Assembly (NCBI GenBank): GCA_027306745.1
Contig: DAHUZD010000261.1
Coordinates: forward strand, 1 to 16,442
Source: Acidobacteriaceae bacterium
GTDB lineage: Bacteria > Acidobacteriota > Terriglobia > Terriglobales > Acidobacteriaceae
DNA: 16,442 bases
Direction: 5' to 3'
Shown piece after piece: positions 1-7,082 of this stretch. Both the position numbers and the translations under genes were made by a program. The notes under the pieces were generated by a model, which worked only from the letters and a program-made list of their open reading frames with translations, was not told where the DNA came from and ran no database searches. Position 1 is the stretch's first letter, and the number at the start of each line of letters is the position of its first letter.

Positions 1-228
1 TTGAACGGAGCCATTGTTTACTTGCAGGATGTGCGCACCATGGATGTGCGCAGCTACATTACAGAAGCCGACGGCGTCTACCGTTTCGGCGGCATCTCTG
101 CCGACGATGATTACAAGCTGTGGGCCGAGTTGCAGGACAAAAAGAGCGGAGCTAAAACGATCAGCTCCTACGACCCCAAGAAGAGTCTTCTGATCAATCT
201 GCACATCCAGACCGCGACAGCACAATAA
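1..228 (+). CDS. Carboxypeptidase-regulatory-like domain protein, 3' fragment
   Basis: The frame is open from the first base and ends at TAA 226-228, so the 75 visible residues are probably the C-terminal part of a longer protein whose start lies left of the window. The TTG at position 1 is not a supported start. The residues run 'VYLQDVRTMDVRSYITEADG' then 'VYRFGGI', followed by a strand-rich segment ending in LLINLHI. This is the beta-sandwich pattern of the carboxypeptidase regulatory-like/Cna-B-like fold, in which a GxY-F-x-G turn follows a variable loop. Proteins of this kind are abundant in Acidobacteria as secreted or envelope-attached small domains. No catalytic residues are visible and no enzymatic role is implied. 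The fold call is by pattern only; the exact family and cellular location cannot be decided from the fragment. Confidence 0.6.
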   Translation: MNGAIVYLQDVRTMDVRSYITEADGVYRFGGISADDDYKLWAELQDKKSGAKTISSYDPKKSLLINLHIQTATAQ

Positions 229-230
229 GA

Positions 231-548
231 AGCGCAGAATTATTTTTCGATCAGTCCCTCGATCGCATCCACAAGACCCATCCCGACTTCCCGCTCCCGC
301 TCATCGAGACACACGTGCTCGCCTGGCAGGAAAGCGGGTTCGTACCCGAGGGAAACTCGGAGAAGGCGATGGAACCGTTCGAAAAGAAGATCGAGCGCTG
401 GCTCAAGGACCACGAACGCCAGCACCGTAGCCCGGCGCCGGTCGCGACGAAGCGGCGTCGCCCAGCGTCAACTAGATTCCGGCACTGCCGGGTTCTAATT
501 GTCGTTGACGGCGGCGGGGGTGAGTGCGTACTTTGGGGGAAACGATGA
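231..548 (+). pseudogene. Probable 3' remnant of an unrecognised gene
   Basis: In the frame read from 240, the stretch to about 425 looks protein-like: LFFDQSLDRIHKTHPDF, then a hydrophobic PLPLIETHVLAW, then a charged amphipathic segment KAMEPFEKKIERWLKDHERQ. The frame is closed upstream by TAA 153-155, has no ATG, and overlaps the end of the preceding gene. Its only start-type codon here is an internal GTG at 315 with no Shine-Dalgarno. After about 440 the translation becomes Arg/Gly-rich and non-protein-like before the stop at 546-548. I read it as the decayed or truncated C-terminus of a gene whose 5' part was lost by a rearrangement, joined to the DUF4386 gene beyond. I do not recognise the family. 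It may simply be intergenic sequence that happens to be open. Confidence 0.3.
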
Positions 549-1306
549 ATACCGTTGACTGCAAGATTGGTCCGGAGCGAATCTCGCCGCGCGCGCTCGC
601 GCGGATCTGGGGCGGCATCGGCCTGTTCGGGATCGCTGCGGGATTCTTCGATATCGGCTATATCCACAGCCACATCGTCATGAGCGGCGACGCCGCGGAG
701 ACGGCGCGGAATCTCCTGGCCTACCAGACAATGTTCCGCTCCGGAATCGCGCTGCACCTGGCCATGGTGCTGCTCAACGTGCTCGCCGAGGTCATCGGCT
801 TCTATATCTTCAGGCGAGTGAACCCGCTCCTCGCGGCCATGGCGCTCTGCTGCGGCCTGGTGGGAGCAGCCGTCGAGAGTCTCGATATGCTCGGCTCGCT
901 CCTGCCGCTGCAGATTGCCGCCGGGCACGCAATGGGGGCCTTCAGCGCGGCTCAACGGCACGATCTGACATATCTGTCGCTGCAGTTGCAGGACGCGGGG
1001 CTGCTGATCTCCTTCCTGTTCTGGGGGCTCGAAGAGGTGCTGACGGGCTACCTGATCTTTCGCTCGGGCTTCCTGCCGCGCATCCTGGGCGTGCTCCTCG
1101 GGATTTCCGGATTACTGTATCTGAGCGATCCACTTCTGACCTTCGGGGTGCCTACGATTGGCGCAGCGGTCTTCCCGTCCGCGCTGGCGCTGTGTCTCCC
1201 CGGCGAGTTCCTGAGCGCACTTTGGACGGCCACAGTAGGGCTCAATGTCAGTCGATGGCGGGCCTGGGATAAGGCGGCTGCGTCAGCGGCTACTCAGCCG
1301 GCATGA
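545..1306 (+). CDS. DUF4386-like multi-pass membrane protein
   Basis: The 253-residue protein is almost entirely hydrophobic helices, about six or seven membrane spans. It begins with an ARIWGGIGLFGIAAGFFDIG segment and contains a conserved-looking acidic site in SFLFWGLEEVLTGYLIF. A positive ISRGFLPR-like loop (SGFLPRILGVLLGISGLLYL) precedes the last spans. This order matches the DUF4386 family, uncharacterised inner-membrane proteins of 220-250 residues. I chose ATG 545 because TGGGGGAA lies five bases before it. GTG 524 is in frame and would add seven residues. It stands alone: the flanking DNA holds a gene remnant on the left and the rpsA terminator on the right. No transport substrate or reaction can be inferred. 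Confidence 0.75.
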   Translation: MNTVDCKIGPERISPRALARIWGGIGLFGIAAGFFDIGYIHSHIVMSGDAAETARNLLAYQTMFRSGIALHLAMVLLNVLAEVIGFYIFRRVNPLLAAMALCCGLVGAAVESLDMLGSLLPLQIAAGHAMGAFSAAQRHDLTYLSLQLQDAGLLISFLFWGLEEVLTGYLIFRSGFLPRILGVLLGISGLLYLSDPLLTFGVPTIGAAVFPSALALCLPGEFLSALWTATVGLNVSRWRAWDKAAASAATQPA

Positions 1307-1532
1307 GCGCCGGCGGGCAGTTCGCACCCTCCCGCGCACATAGAGCGCATATCAACCGCGCGCGGGACACGTTGACTCGCTCGAGGGCATTGATCAAGGC
1401 GACCATAAGTGGCGGCGCGCCGCCGAAGGCCAATACTCGCGTCTATGCAGGCCGCCGCGAAGAAGTCGATCCGCGAGCGGATGGCCAGATGGGCAGAGGT
1501 GAGAACTCGGTACTCTCAAGTTATTTTGGCAG
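1307..1532. other. Intergenic stretch without a convincing gene
   Basis: Short open frames cross this stretch, for example one from 1409 that includes KKSIRERMARWAEVRTRY, but none has a ribosome-binding site or a recognisable domain, and they run into the rpsA terminator. It contains a perfect 14-nt GC palindrome, GGCGGCGCGCCGCC, at 1411-1424. It may be relic coding DNA like 231-440, but nothing can be identified. Confidence 0.4.
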
Positions 1533-1570
1533 AAACAGAAACGCCGTCCAGCCGGACGGCGTTTCTGTTT
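1533..1570 (-). terminator. Strong hairpin terminator behind rpsA, possibly bidirectional
   Basis: A perfect 17-bp inverted repeat (AAACAGAAACGCCGTCC at 1533-1549 and its exact complement at 1554-1570) encloses a 4-nt loop. It begins 15 nt past the rpsA stop codon. The GC-rich core is flanked by A-rich and T-rich outer arms, so either strand would give a GC hairpin followed by a U-rich run (TTTCTGTTT). It can therefore end rpsA transcripts from the right and stop read-through from the DUF4386 side. Confidence 0.85.
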
Positions 1571-1585
1571 GGATGGATGCGCCGA

Positions 1586-3472
1586 CTACTCGCGCTCGCT
1601 GCGCTTCCAGTTGAGCAGGTCACCCAGCGTTGTGGAGGATGAAGACGAGGAAGAGGAACTGGACGATCCAGAACCAGAACCGGAGTGATGCGAAGGCGCC
1701 TTGTAGGCTTCCACATCGGAGCGGCTGGCTTCATCGCCGACCGCGCGCAGGCTCAGGCCGATCTTTTTCTCCTCAGGATTGTTCTTGATGATCTTGAAGT
1801 CGTGCTCCTGCCCAACTTCAAGCTTGACGGGCACGCCGCTCGGATCCGTGGCTTCGGAGATGTGACAGAGGCCTTCAATTCCCTCGGCCAGTTCCACAAA
1901 TGCGCCGAACTGAGCGATGCGCAGAACCTTGCCATGGACAACATCGCCAATGCGGTGCTGCTCAAAGAAGGTATCCCACACGTCGGGCTGCAATTGCTTC
2001 ATGCCCAGCGAGAGGCGGCGATGCTCCGGCTCGATGCCAAGAACCACTGCGCGAACCTTGTCGCCCTTCTTGACCACTTCAGACGGATGCTTGATGCGCT
2101 TGGTCCAGCTCATATTGCTGACGTGGACCAGACCGTCGATGCCGTCTTCGATTTCGATGAAGGCGCCAAACTCGGTCAGATTGCGCACGCGGCCTTCCAC
2201 CGTGGTGCCAGCGGTGTACTTCTCGGCCAAGTGCTCCCAGGGGTTGTCCTGGAGCTGCTTCATGCCCAGCGAGATGCGCCTGTCGTTTGGATTGACGCTC
2301 AAAATGATGGTGTCAATCTCGTCGCCGGGCTTGACCATCTTCGATGGGTGCTTCATGCGCTTGGACCAGGACATTTCGGAAACATGCACCAAACCTTCGA
2401 GGCCCTGTTCGAGTTCGACAAACGCGCCGTAATCGGTGACGCTCAAAATGCGTCCACGCACATGCGCACCGATGGGGTAGCGTTCTGCCACATCCAGCCA
2501 TGGGTCTGGCGTGAGCTGTTTGAAGCCCAGCGAGATGCGCTGCTTCTCTTTGTCAAAGCGCAGCACCTTGACCTGAATTTCATCGCCAACATTGACCAGG
2601 TCGCGCGGATGCGACAGGCGGCCCCAGGACATGTCGGTGACGTGGAGCAGGCCATCGATGCCGCCCAGGTCAACGAACGCGCCGTATTCGGTCAGGTTCT
2701 TCACCACGCCGGTCAGAATCGCGCCCTCTTCCAGGTGCTCCATAGTCACGGAGCGCTTGGCTGTGACTTCTTCTTCCAGAATTTCCTTGCGGCTGACAAC
2801 CACATTGCCGCGCTTCTTGTTCAGCTTGATGACGCGCACATCCAGCGTCTGGCCGATGTAGCTTTCCAAGTTGCGAACCGGACGAATCTCCACTTGGGAG
2901 CCGGGCAGAAATGCCTTAAGTCCGATGTCCACCGTCAGGCCGCCCTTGACGCGGCTAATGGCCACGCCTTGGAGCACCGTTTTGTCTGCGGCCGCCTTTT
3001 CCAGCGTGTCCCAGATGCGATGGCGCTGGGCCTTTTCGTAGCTGAGCAGATAGCCGCCCTCGTACTCGTCGCGCTCGACAACCACCTCAATGACCTGACC
3101 GGGTTGCAGCTTGGACTGGCCCGTGTGGTCCTGCACTTGCGCCAGGGGAATCAACCCTTCCGACTTCAGTCCCACGTCGACGACGACGTGCTTGTCCGTC
3201 AATTTGACGACTGTGCCGGTGATGAGGCTGTCCTCTGCCAGCGCGGCGGCCTCGGCGGCCTGTTCGCGGTCAAAGGATTCCAGGGCTGCCGCAAAATCTT
3301 CAAACGCGGCCTCATCGTCGGACGAGTGGGTTGGCTCGCTGCTGCCAGCGGAGGTGTAGGTGGTGGATTCGGGGGCGTCGGCTTCTGCCGCGACCAAGGC
3401 GATGACGTTGGTTTCCAGTTCAGTGTTCAGGGGATTGCTCTCTGCGGTATCGGGATGGAGGGTTTTGCCCAT
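1586..3472 (-). CDS. rpsA: 30S ribosomal protein S1
   Basis: S1 binds mRNA at the small-subunit platform and helps initiation on structured or SD-poor messages. The 628-residue product has six S1 (OB-fold) repeats at about residues 81-146, 166-229, 249-318, 335-405, 421-492 and 507-577. Repeats 3-6 carry the canonical YGAFV/FGAFI core and the SHP/KHP loop. An acidic, Ala/Glu-rich extension of about 80 residues precedes repeat 1. The C-terminus is a 28-residue tail with eleven consecutive serines and a terminal TLGDLLNWKRSERE. E. coli S1 has 557 residues, so the extra length lies in the two ends. I chose ATG 3472 because protein-like sequence begins there; the frame stays open a further 80 codons but reads as Arg/Pro-rich noise. 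No strong SD precedes the start (only a GGAG about 17 nt away), as is known for rpsA elsewhere. Bacterial S1 is autoregulated, and the long leader here would suit that. Confidence 0.96.
   Translation of the reverse strand: MGKTLHPDTAESNPLNTELETNVIALVAAEADAPESTTYTSAGSSEPTHSSDDEAAFEDFAAALESFDREQAAEAAALAEDSLITGTVVKLTDKHVVVDVGLKSEGLIPLAQVQDHTGQSKLQPGQVIEVVVERDEYEGGYLLSYEKAQRHRIWDTLEKAAADKTVLQGVAISRVKGGLTVDIGLKAFLPGSQVEIRPVRNLESYIGQTLDVRVIKLNKKRGNVVVSRKEILEEEVTAKRSVTMEHLEEGAILTGVVKNLTEYGAFVDLGGIDGLLHVTDMSWGRLSHPRDLVNVGDEIQVKVLRFDKEKQRISLGFKQLTPDPWLDVAERYPIGAHVRGRILSVTDYGAFVELEQGLEGLVHVSEMSWSKRMKHPSKMVKPGDEIDTIILSVNPNDRRISLGMKQLQDNPWEHLAEKYTAGTTVEGRVRNLTEFGAFIEIEDGIDGLVHVSNMSWTKRIKHPSEVVKKGDKVRAVVLGIEPEHRRLSLGMKQLQPDVWDTFFEQHRIGDVVHGKVLRIAQFGAFVELAEGIEGLCHISEATDPSGVPVKLEVGQEHDFKIIKNNPEEKKIGLSLRAVGDEASRSDVEAYKAPSHHSGSGSGSSSSSSSSSSSTTLGDLLNWKRSERE
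1634..1666 (-). repeat. Eleven-serine codon tract in rpsA
   Basis: Eleven Ser codons in a row encode part of the S1 C-terminal tail. They use a mixture of TCG, TCC, AGT, TCT and TCA, so the tract is conserved at protein level and not a simple DNA slippage repeat. It follows a GSGSG stretch and precedes the conserved-looking TLGDLLNWK end. Confidence 0.85.
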
Positions 3473-3812
3473 GGCGTAACAGTTCCAGACTCCACTAGCA
3501 CTGGCGCAAAGCCGGATTGCATGGCGCATTCCGTGCGGCAAGCGGAACCCAACTGCGGTGCCTCTTGCTTTTTCCTTTGGCCGGGTTGGCCGTGCGCCAC
3601 GCGAGCCGCACTGCGTACCCTGCAAACGGAACTTCGAACTTCTTCCACCCGGAAGCTTGGATTCTTCTCTTGACGGCTGCGACGGGGAACATGGCGGATG
3701 CCGCCAGTTCACGCAGCAGAAACACTCCAGAGGAACTTCAGTTTCGGGATGTATGGAAAGTCCGGTCGGGCAACGCCTGTGCAGGAGTCCAGCGCACAGT
3801 GCTCCCCACCAA
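3473..3812 (-). other. Predicted long rpsA 5' leader
   Basis: Between the predicted rpsA promoter and the rpsA ATG lie about 333 nt with no convincing gene. The - strand frame of rpsA is open through most of it, and a 76-codon GTG-initiated frame (3725-3495) also fits, but neither has an SD or a recognisable domain. A TGTGC...GCACA hairpin lies near the predicted 5' end (about 3780-3800). I infer an untranslated leader that could carry S1 autoregulation. Confidence 0.45.
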
Positions 3813-3841
3813 ACTATAGCAATCGCGGACGGTCAGGTCAA
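3813..3841 (-). promoter_or_regulatory. Sigma70-type promoter for rpsA
   Basis: Read on the - strand, TTGACC (3841-3836) is separated by exactly 17 bp from TATAGT (3818-3813). That is five of six matches to each consensus hexamer with ideal spacing. Transcription would start near 3806 and run toward rpsA. This is the best promoter match noticed in the window, fitting for a highly expressed ribosomal gene. Confidence 0.75.
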
Positions 3842-3914
3842 TTCTTTTTCTGTGGCAGACTGCAACCGTGCGCAGATCGGCACATGCGCGATGTCAAGAT
3901 GCACGCCGCATGAC

Positions 3915-3920
3915 TATACT
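3915..3920 (+). promoter_or_regulatory. Candidate -10 element for the HIT gene (leaderless start)
   Basis: TATACT ends seven bases before ATG 3928, so transcription would begin at or next to the start codon. No Shine-Dalgarno precedes the ATG. The -35 region (TGTCAA near 3892-3897) is poor, so the call rests on the -10 and the missing SD. Confidence 0.4.
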
Positions 3921-3927
3921 GCCGCTT

Positions 3928-4494
3928 ATGGATCTCTTGTGGACTCCGTGGCGCTACCAGTACGTGAGCCGGGCAGAAACAGAGCGGCGGCAGGGTGTGC
4001 CGGTTGCGCTCAGCGCTTGGCCGGGTGATACGCAATGCGTCTTTTGCAATCTGCAACAGGCCGCGCAGTTCGCCGTTGAACACGGCATGGCGCAACTGGA
4101 GGCCGACCGCGCGGCGAACATCATTTTTCGCGGCGAGCATTGTTTTCTTTGCATGAATGCGTTTCCGTATAACTCCGGCCACGCCATGATTCTGCCGTAT
4201 GCGCATACGGCTGACTTTGGCGCGCTCGATGCCGCCGTGGCCACGGAGATGATGATGCTGGCGCAAAAGCTGGAACGGGCGTTGCGCCGCGTCTACCGGC
4301 CCGAAGGCATCAACATGGGCTTGAATCTAGGCAAGGCCGCAGGCGCTGGCGTAGCCGGCCATCTGCATCTGCACATGCTGCCACGCTGGACGGGCGACAC
4401 CAATTTTATGACCGTGACCGGCGAGACGCGCGTGCTGCCAGAAAACGTGGAGACGGCTGGCGACCGCCTGCGTCAGGCGCTGGCTGCGATTTAA
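3928..4494 (+). CDS. HIT-family protein, Ap4A phosphorylase-like
   Basis: The 188-residue protein belongs to the histidine-triad superfamily, whose members cleave or transfer nucleotidyl groups. The triad is H145-L-H147-L-H149 in GHLHLHMLPRW. C37/C40 (CVFC) form the usual N-terminal metal site, NSGHAMILPYAH (81-93) is the conserved substrate-loop strand, and TGDTNFM follows the triad. The start MDLLWTPWRYQYV and the TGDxNFM motif match the actinobacterial Ap4A phosphorylase branch (Rv2613c type), which splits diadenosine tetraphosphate with phosphate to ADP and ATP; the substrate here is inference. ATG 3928 is preferred over 3868 because the family begins with this LWTPWR motif and the upstream 20 residues are Arg-rich noise. 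It is divergent from rpsA and ends one base from the opposing gene. Confidence 0.88.
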   Translation: MDLLWTPWRYQYVSRAETERRQGVPVALSAWPGDTQCVFCNLQQAAQFAVEHGMAQLEADRAANIIFRGEHCFLCMNAFPYNSGHAMILPYAHTADFGALDAAVATEMMMLAQKLERALRRVYRPEGINMGLNLGKAAGAGVAGHLHLHMLPRWTGDTNFMTVTGETRVLPENVETAGDRLRQALAAI

Positions 4495-4495
4495 T

Positions 4496-5092
4496 TTATG
4501 AAGATGCGCCGTGGACCGCTGTGCTGGTGGGGGCTGTATCGGGAGCGGTGTCTGTCTTGTGCTCTCCGCGTTCGCGGACGCGACTGGCCTCAAAGCTGAC
4601 GATCTTCCAGCCCGCGCCATCCAGGTGATAGACGCGCGTGTAGCGGTAGCGCCCGCGGATGGGGTGCCCGTTGTATGTGCCGCTGACCTCGGCTGTAGAA
4701 ACCACGACAGCCGTGCTGCCATAGATGCGAATCTTGTGAGTCGTCGTCTTGATGGAGGCAAAGCGGATAAGGCCATCCCGCACCGAGCGAAGTGTGTCTG
4801 CCTTGGAGTCCAGCCTGCCATCCGGCGCGATGCCCAGGTAATCCTCGGCCAGCATGGAGCCGAGTGTGGTGGCGTTCCCGCTCAACTCCGCCGAGGTCCA
4901 GCGCTGTTCCAGCGCGGCAATGGTGTGCCGCACCGTCTTGGGCGCGTGATGTTGCCGGGGAATGGCTTGCGCGCTGCTCCCATAGGCCCAGGGAAGCAGA
5001 ACTGCACCCATCACGACGCGCAGCCACGGTCTGCCGCCCGTGCGTGGCGCAGTGAATCGTACAGAAGCGCGGTGCTGTGCGAGGGGGCGCAT
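4496..5092 (-). CDS. Exported SnoaL/DUF4440-like (NTF2-fold) protein
   Basis: The 198-residue protein has an Arg-rich N-terminus, a hydrophobic stretch (LRVVMGAVLLPWAYGSSA) and an AQA-type signal-peptidase site near residue 43, so it is probably exported. Residues 55-172 fit the NTF2-like cone fold of DUF4440/SnoaL proteins: an N-terminal helix with LEQRWTSAELSGN, then LAEDYLGIAPDGR, then strands ending in the YxRVYHLDGAGWKIVSFEAS signature. The Pro/Thr/Ala-rich tail looks disordered. This fold covers isomerases, dehydratases and binding proteins; no catalytic pair is evident, so no reaction is assigned. ATG 5092 is chosen; an in-frame TTG at 5107 is possible. It is last in the - strand order purA, ABM protein, this gene, with a 116-bp gap before it, so it may have its own promoter. 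Confidence 0.8.
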   Translation of the reverse strand: MRPLAQHRASVRFTAPRTGGRPWLRVVMGAVLLPWAYGSSAQAIPRQHHAPKTVRHTIAALEQRWTSAELSGNATTLGSMLAEDYLGIAPDGRLDSKADTLRSVRDGLIRFASIKTTTHKIRIYGSTAVVVSTAEVSGTYNGHPIRGRYRYTRVYHLDGAGWKIVSFEASRVRERGEHKTDTAPDTAPTSTAVHGASS

Positions 5093-5208
5093 GGCGATCC
5101 GTCCCAAGGATCGTAGCCCGGACTGTGGCTGGAGTCAAAGAAAATTCACAAAGCGTACCTGCTTGATGAACCATACACGTTGCAGGCAAAAGAGATAGGC
5201 GTGGATGG

Positions 5209-5496
5209 CTACGCCAGCGCGTTCCAGTCTTCAATGTTGCGCTCGCGCATCCACTGGTATAGCCCGCCAATCACATACTCGCGGAAGTGCGCAGAGCTGC
5301 GGTGCGCCTCCTGTGCCGCTGCGTCGCGGAACTGTTCGTAGATCACAAGGGTATTGGGATCATCGGCCAGCTCATGCGGAATGTAGGTGACGCAGCCCGG
5401 CTCCTGACGCGAGGCTTCGGTGAGGGGGCGCAAAACCTCTGCGACCCGCTCCCGGTCTTCCGGGGCAAAGCGCATGCGTACAACGAACGTGATCAT
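5209..5496 (-). CDS. ABM-domain (YgiN-like) putative quinol monooxygenase
   Basis: This 95-residue protein is a single antibiotic-biosynthesis-monooxygenase (ABM) domain, a dimeric ferredoxin-like alpha/beta fold. The hallmarks are the opening strand ITFVVRMRFAPEDRERVAEV, the central QEPGCVTYIPHELADDPNTL segment, YEQFRDAAAQEAHRSSAHF containing the conserved EQ/W-x3-AH-type helix, and a short C-terminal strand. Members include YgiN-type quinol monooxygenases and heme-degrading IsdG relatives. The heme-ligand set is not clear, so a cofactor-free quinol or small-aromatic role is likelier. AAGGA lies nine bases before ATG 5496. It starts 48 bp downstream of the purA stop on the same strand, so it may be co-transcribed with purA, though no functional link is known to me. 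Confidence 0.85.
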   Translation of the reverse strand: MITFVVRMRFAPEDRERVAEVLRPLTEASRQEPGCVTYIPHELADDPNTLVIYEQFRDAAAQEAHRSSAHFREYVIGGLYQWMRERNIEDWNALA

Positions 5497-5544
5497 AAGG
5501 CAGTGTCCTTGGCGGTGCAGCGTTCCATAGCTTTCATTAGTGGC

Positions 5545-6867
5545 TTAGCGCTTGGCTGCCATCGCGTTCAACGCGGCGGCGAATTCGGGCGTCCAGATCG
5601 TCTGGGCGCGGTCCGGGCCGGTGGAGATCATGCCGATGCGCGCGCAGGACTCCCCTTCAAGAAAGCGCAGATACTCCTGTGCCGCGACGGGCAGCTTCGT
5701 TGGATCCGTGATGCCTTCCGTCGATTGCCGCCAGCCCTTCAGATTTTTATAGACCGGCTCAATCGACTCCAACCCGCGCACATCGGCAGGGATGACATCG
5801 GTGACTTTGCCGTCGATTTTGTAGCCCGTGCAAACGGGAATCGTATCCAAATCATCCAGCACATCGAGCTTGGTGACCACCAGCCACTCCGCGCCGTTGA
5901 TCTGGTTGGAGTAGCGCAGCAGCGGCAGATCGACCCAGCCGCAGCGGCGAGGCCGTCCCGTGACCGCGCCATACTCTTGCCCGCGCGCGCGCAGTGTCTC
6001 GCCGGTTGCGTCGTGAATCTCGGTGGGGAAGGGACCCTCACCCACGCGCGTCACGTAAGCCTTGGTGACGCCAATAACCGTGCCAATGCCTGTGGGGCCG
6101 ATGCCGGTGCCAATGGAGGCTCCGCCTGCCGTGGCCGAGGACGAAGTGACGAAGGGATACGTGCCGTGGTCAATGTCCAGCAGTGTGCCCTGCGCGCCTT
6201 CGAACAGGATGCTTTCGCCTGCGCGCAGCGCCTGGTTCAACAACACGCCGGTATCCGTGACGTAAGGCGCAAGCTGCTCGGCGATGCGGGCGTACTCGTC
6301 GTACATTTTGTTGGCGTCGAGCGGGTCGGCGCCAAACAGCGCACGGGCGATGGTGTTCTTCTCATGGCAGGCGTTTTGGATGTGCGTGCGCAACAGCGCC
6401 GGATTCAGCATGTCCACCACGCGCAGGCCGCCACGCTTCATCTTGTCCTCATAGGCAGGGCCAATGCCGCGGCTGGTGGTGCCAATCTTCATGCTCCCGG
6501 GGGCGTTTTCCGCTGCCAACTCGATCATGCGGTGATAGGGAAGAATGACGTGCGCGCGATTGGAGACAAACAGCTTGCCGTCCGGGTGAATGCCCATCTC
6601 GCGCAGGCGGGCCACTTCCTGCAAAAAGGCCACCGGGTCCAAAACAACGCCATTGCCAATGACGCCAATGCAATTTGGGCGCAGAACGCCGCAAGGAATC
6701 AATTGCAGCACAAACTTTTTGCCGCCAATGATGACGGTGTGACCGGCGTTGTGGCCTCCGGCATAGCGGGCCACCACAGAGAAGCGGTCGGCCAGTACAT
6801 CCACAATCTTTCCCTTGCCTTCATCGCCCCATTGGGCGCCCAAAACCACGGCTGTCTTTGCTGGCAT
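5545..6867 (-). CDS. purA: Adenylosuccinate synthetase
   Basis: PurA catalyses the first committed step from IMP to AMP, joining aspartate to IMP with GTP hydrolysis in the cytoplasm. The 440-residue length is typical. Visible motifs are GAQWGDEGKGK (10-20, with catalytic D15), NAGHTV (40-45, with catalytic H43), IGTTSRGIGPAYEDK (128-142) for IMP binding, EGAQGTLLDIDHGTYPFVTS (223-242), TRVGEGPFPTE (273-283), GRPRRCGWVDL (304-314), and TKLDVLD for the guanine pocket. All key segments are intact. ATG 6867 has GGGAAG four bases before it and gives the usual PAKTAVVLGAQWGDEGKGK N-terminus; a GTG at 6900 is rejected. It diverges from mutM across a 215-bp gap and heads a - strand group with the ABM-like gene. 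Confidence 0.97.
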   Translation of the reverse strand: MPAKTAVVLGAQWGDEGKGKIVDVLADRFSVVARYAGGHNAGHTVIIGGKKFVLQLIPCGVLRPNCIGVIGNGVVLDPVAFLQEVARLREMGIHPDGKLFVSNRAHVILPYHRMIELAAENAPGSMKIGTTSRGIGPAYEDKMKRGGLRVVDMLNPALLRTHIQNACHEKNTIARALFGADPLDANKMYDEYARIAEQLAPYVTDTGVLLNQALRAGESILFEGAQGTLLDIDHGTYPFVTSSSATAGGASIGTGIGPTGIGTVIGVTKAYVTRVGEGPFPTEIHDATGETLRARGQEYGAVTGRPRRCGWVDLPLLRYSNQINGAEWLVVTKLDVLDDLDTIPVCTGYKIDGKVTDVIPADVRGLESIEPVYKNLKGWRQSTEGITDPTKLPVAAQEYLRFLEGESCARIGMISTGPDRAQTIWTPEFAAALNAMAAKR

Positions 6868-7002
6868 GTGTCTTCCCGTCTTTGATGATCCGGCGCACAC
6901 CCTCCGCTTGGCGCGCCCAGTGCGCGCCGCAGCAAGCGGCTGGTTTGTTCCGGGGAAATGGTGCGGCTCCGGTGCAAACGCGAAGCGCTCCCAAGGTCTG
7001 AT

Positions 7003-7030
7003 CCTATACTACCTTGTACGCTTCTCAAAA
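7003..7030. promoter_or_regulatory. Candidate overlapping divergent promoters between purA and mutM
   Basis: On the + strand TATACT (7005-7010) could serve as a -10 for mutM, giving a leader of roughly 65 nt, but no good -35 lies upstream. On the - strand TTTTGA (7030-7025), 16 bp, then TATAGG (7008-7003) could serve purA. The two -10 elements share bases, so the directions could compete. Both are weak matches. Confidence 0.3.
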
Positions 7031-7082
7031 CACACCCGCATCCACCAGCGTGCGGTGGAAAACAGATGGCAAGGGAGTCGAG

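Noticed and set aside
251..961. A 236-codon - strand frame overlapping the DUF4386 gene
   Set aside because: Its translation is Arg/His/Glu-rich and lacks domains, while the + strand frame gives clear membrane helices.
1685..3673. A 662-codon open frame on the + strand antisense to rpsA
   Set aside because: It mirrors the S1 repeats, giving periodic similar blocks, has no SD or domain, and is explained by codon bias of the GC-rich opposite strand.
3755..3765. GGAAAGTCCGG, resembling the conserved 5' core of RNase P RNA
   Set aside because: The other universal RNase P segments (such as the ACAGAGAG-type box and the 3' core) are not found at suitable distances, and the piece lies in the rpsA leader on the opposite strand.
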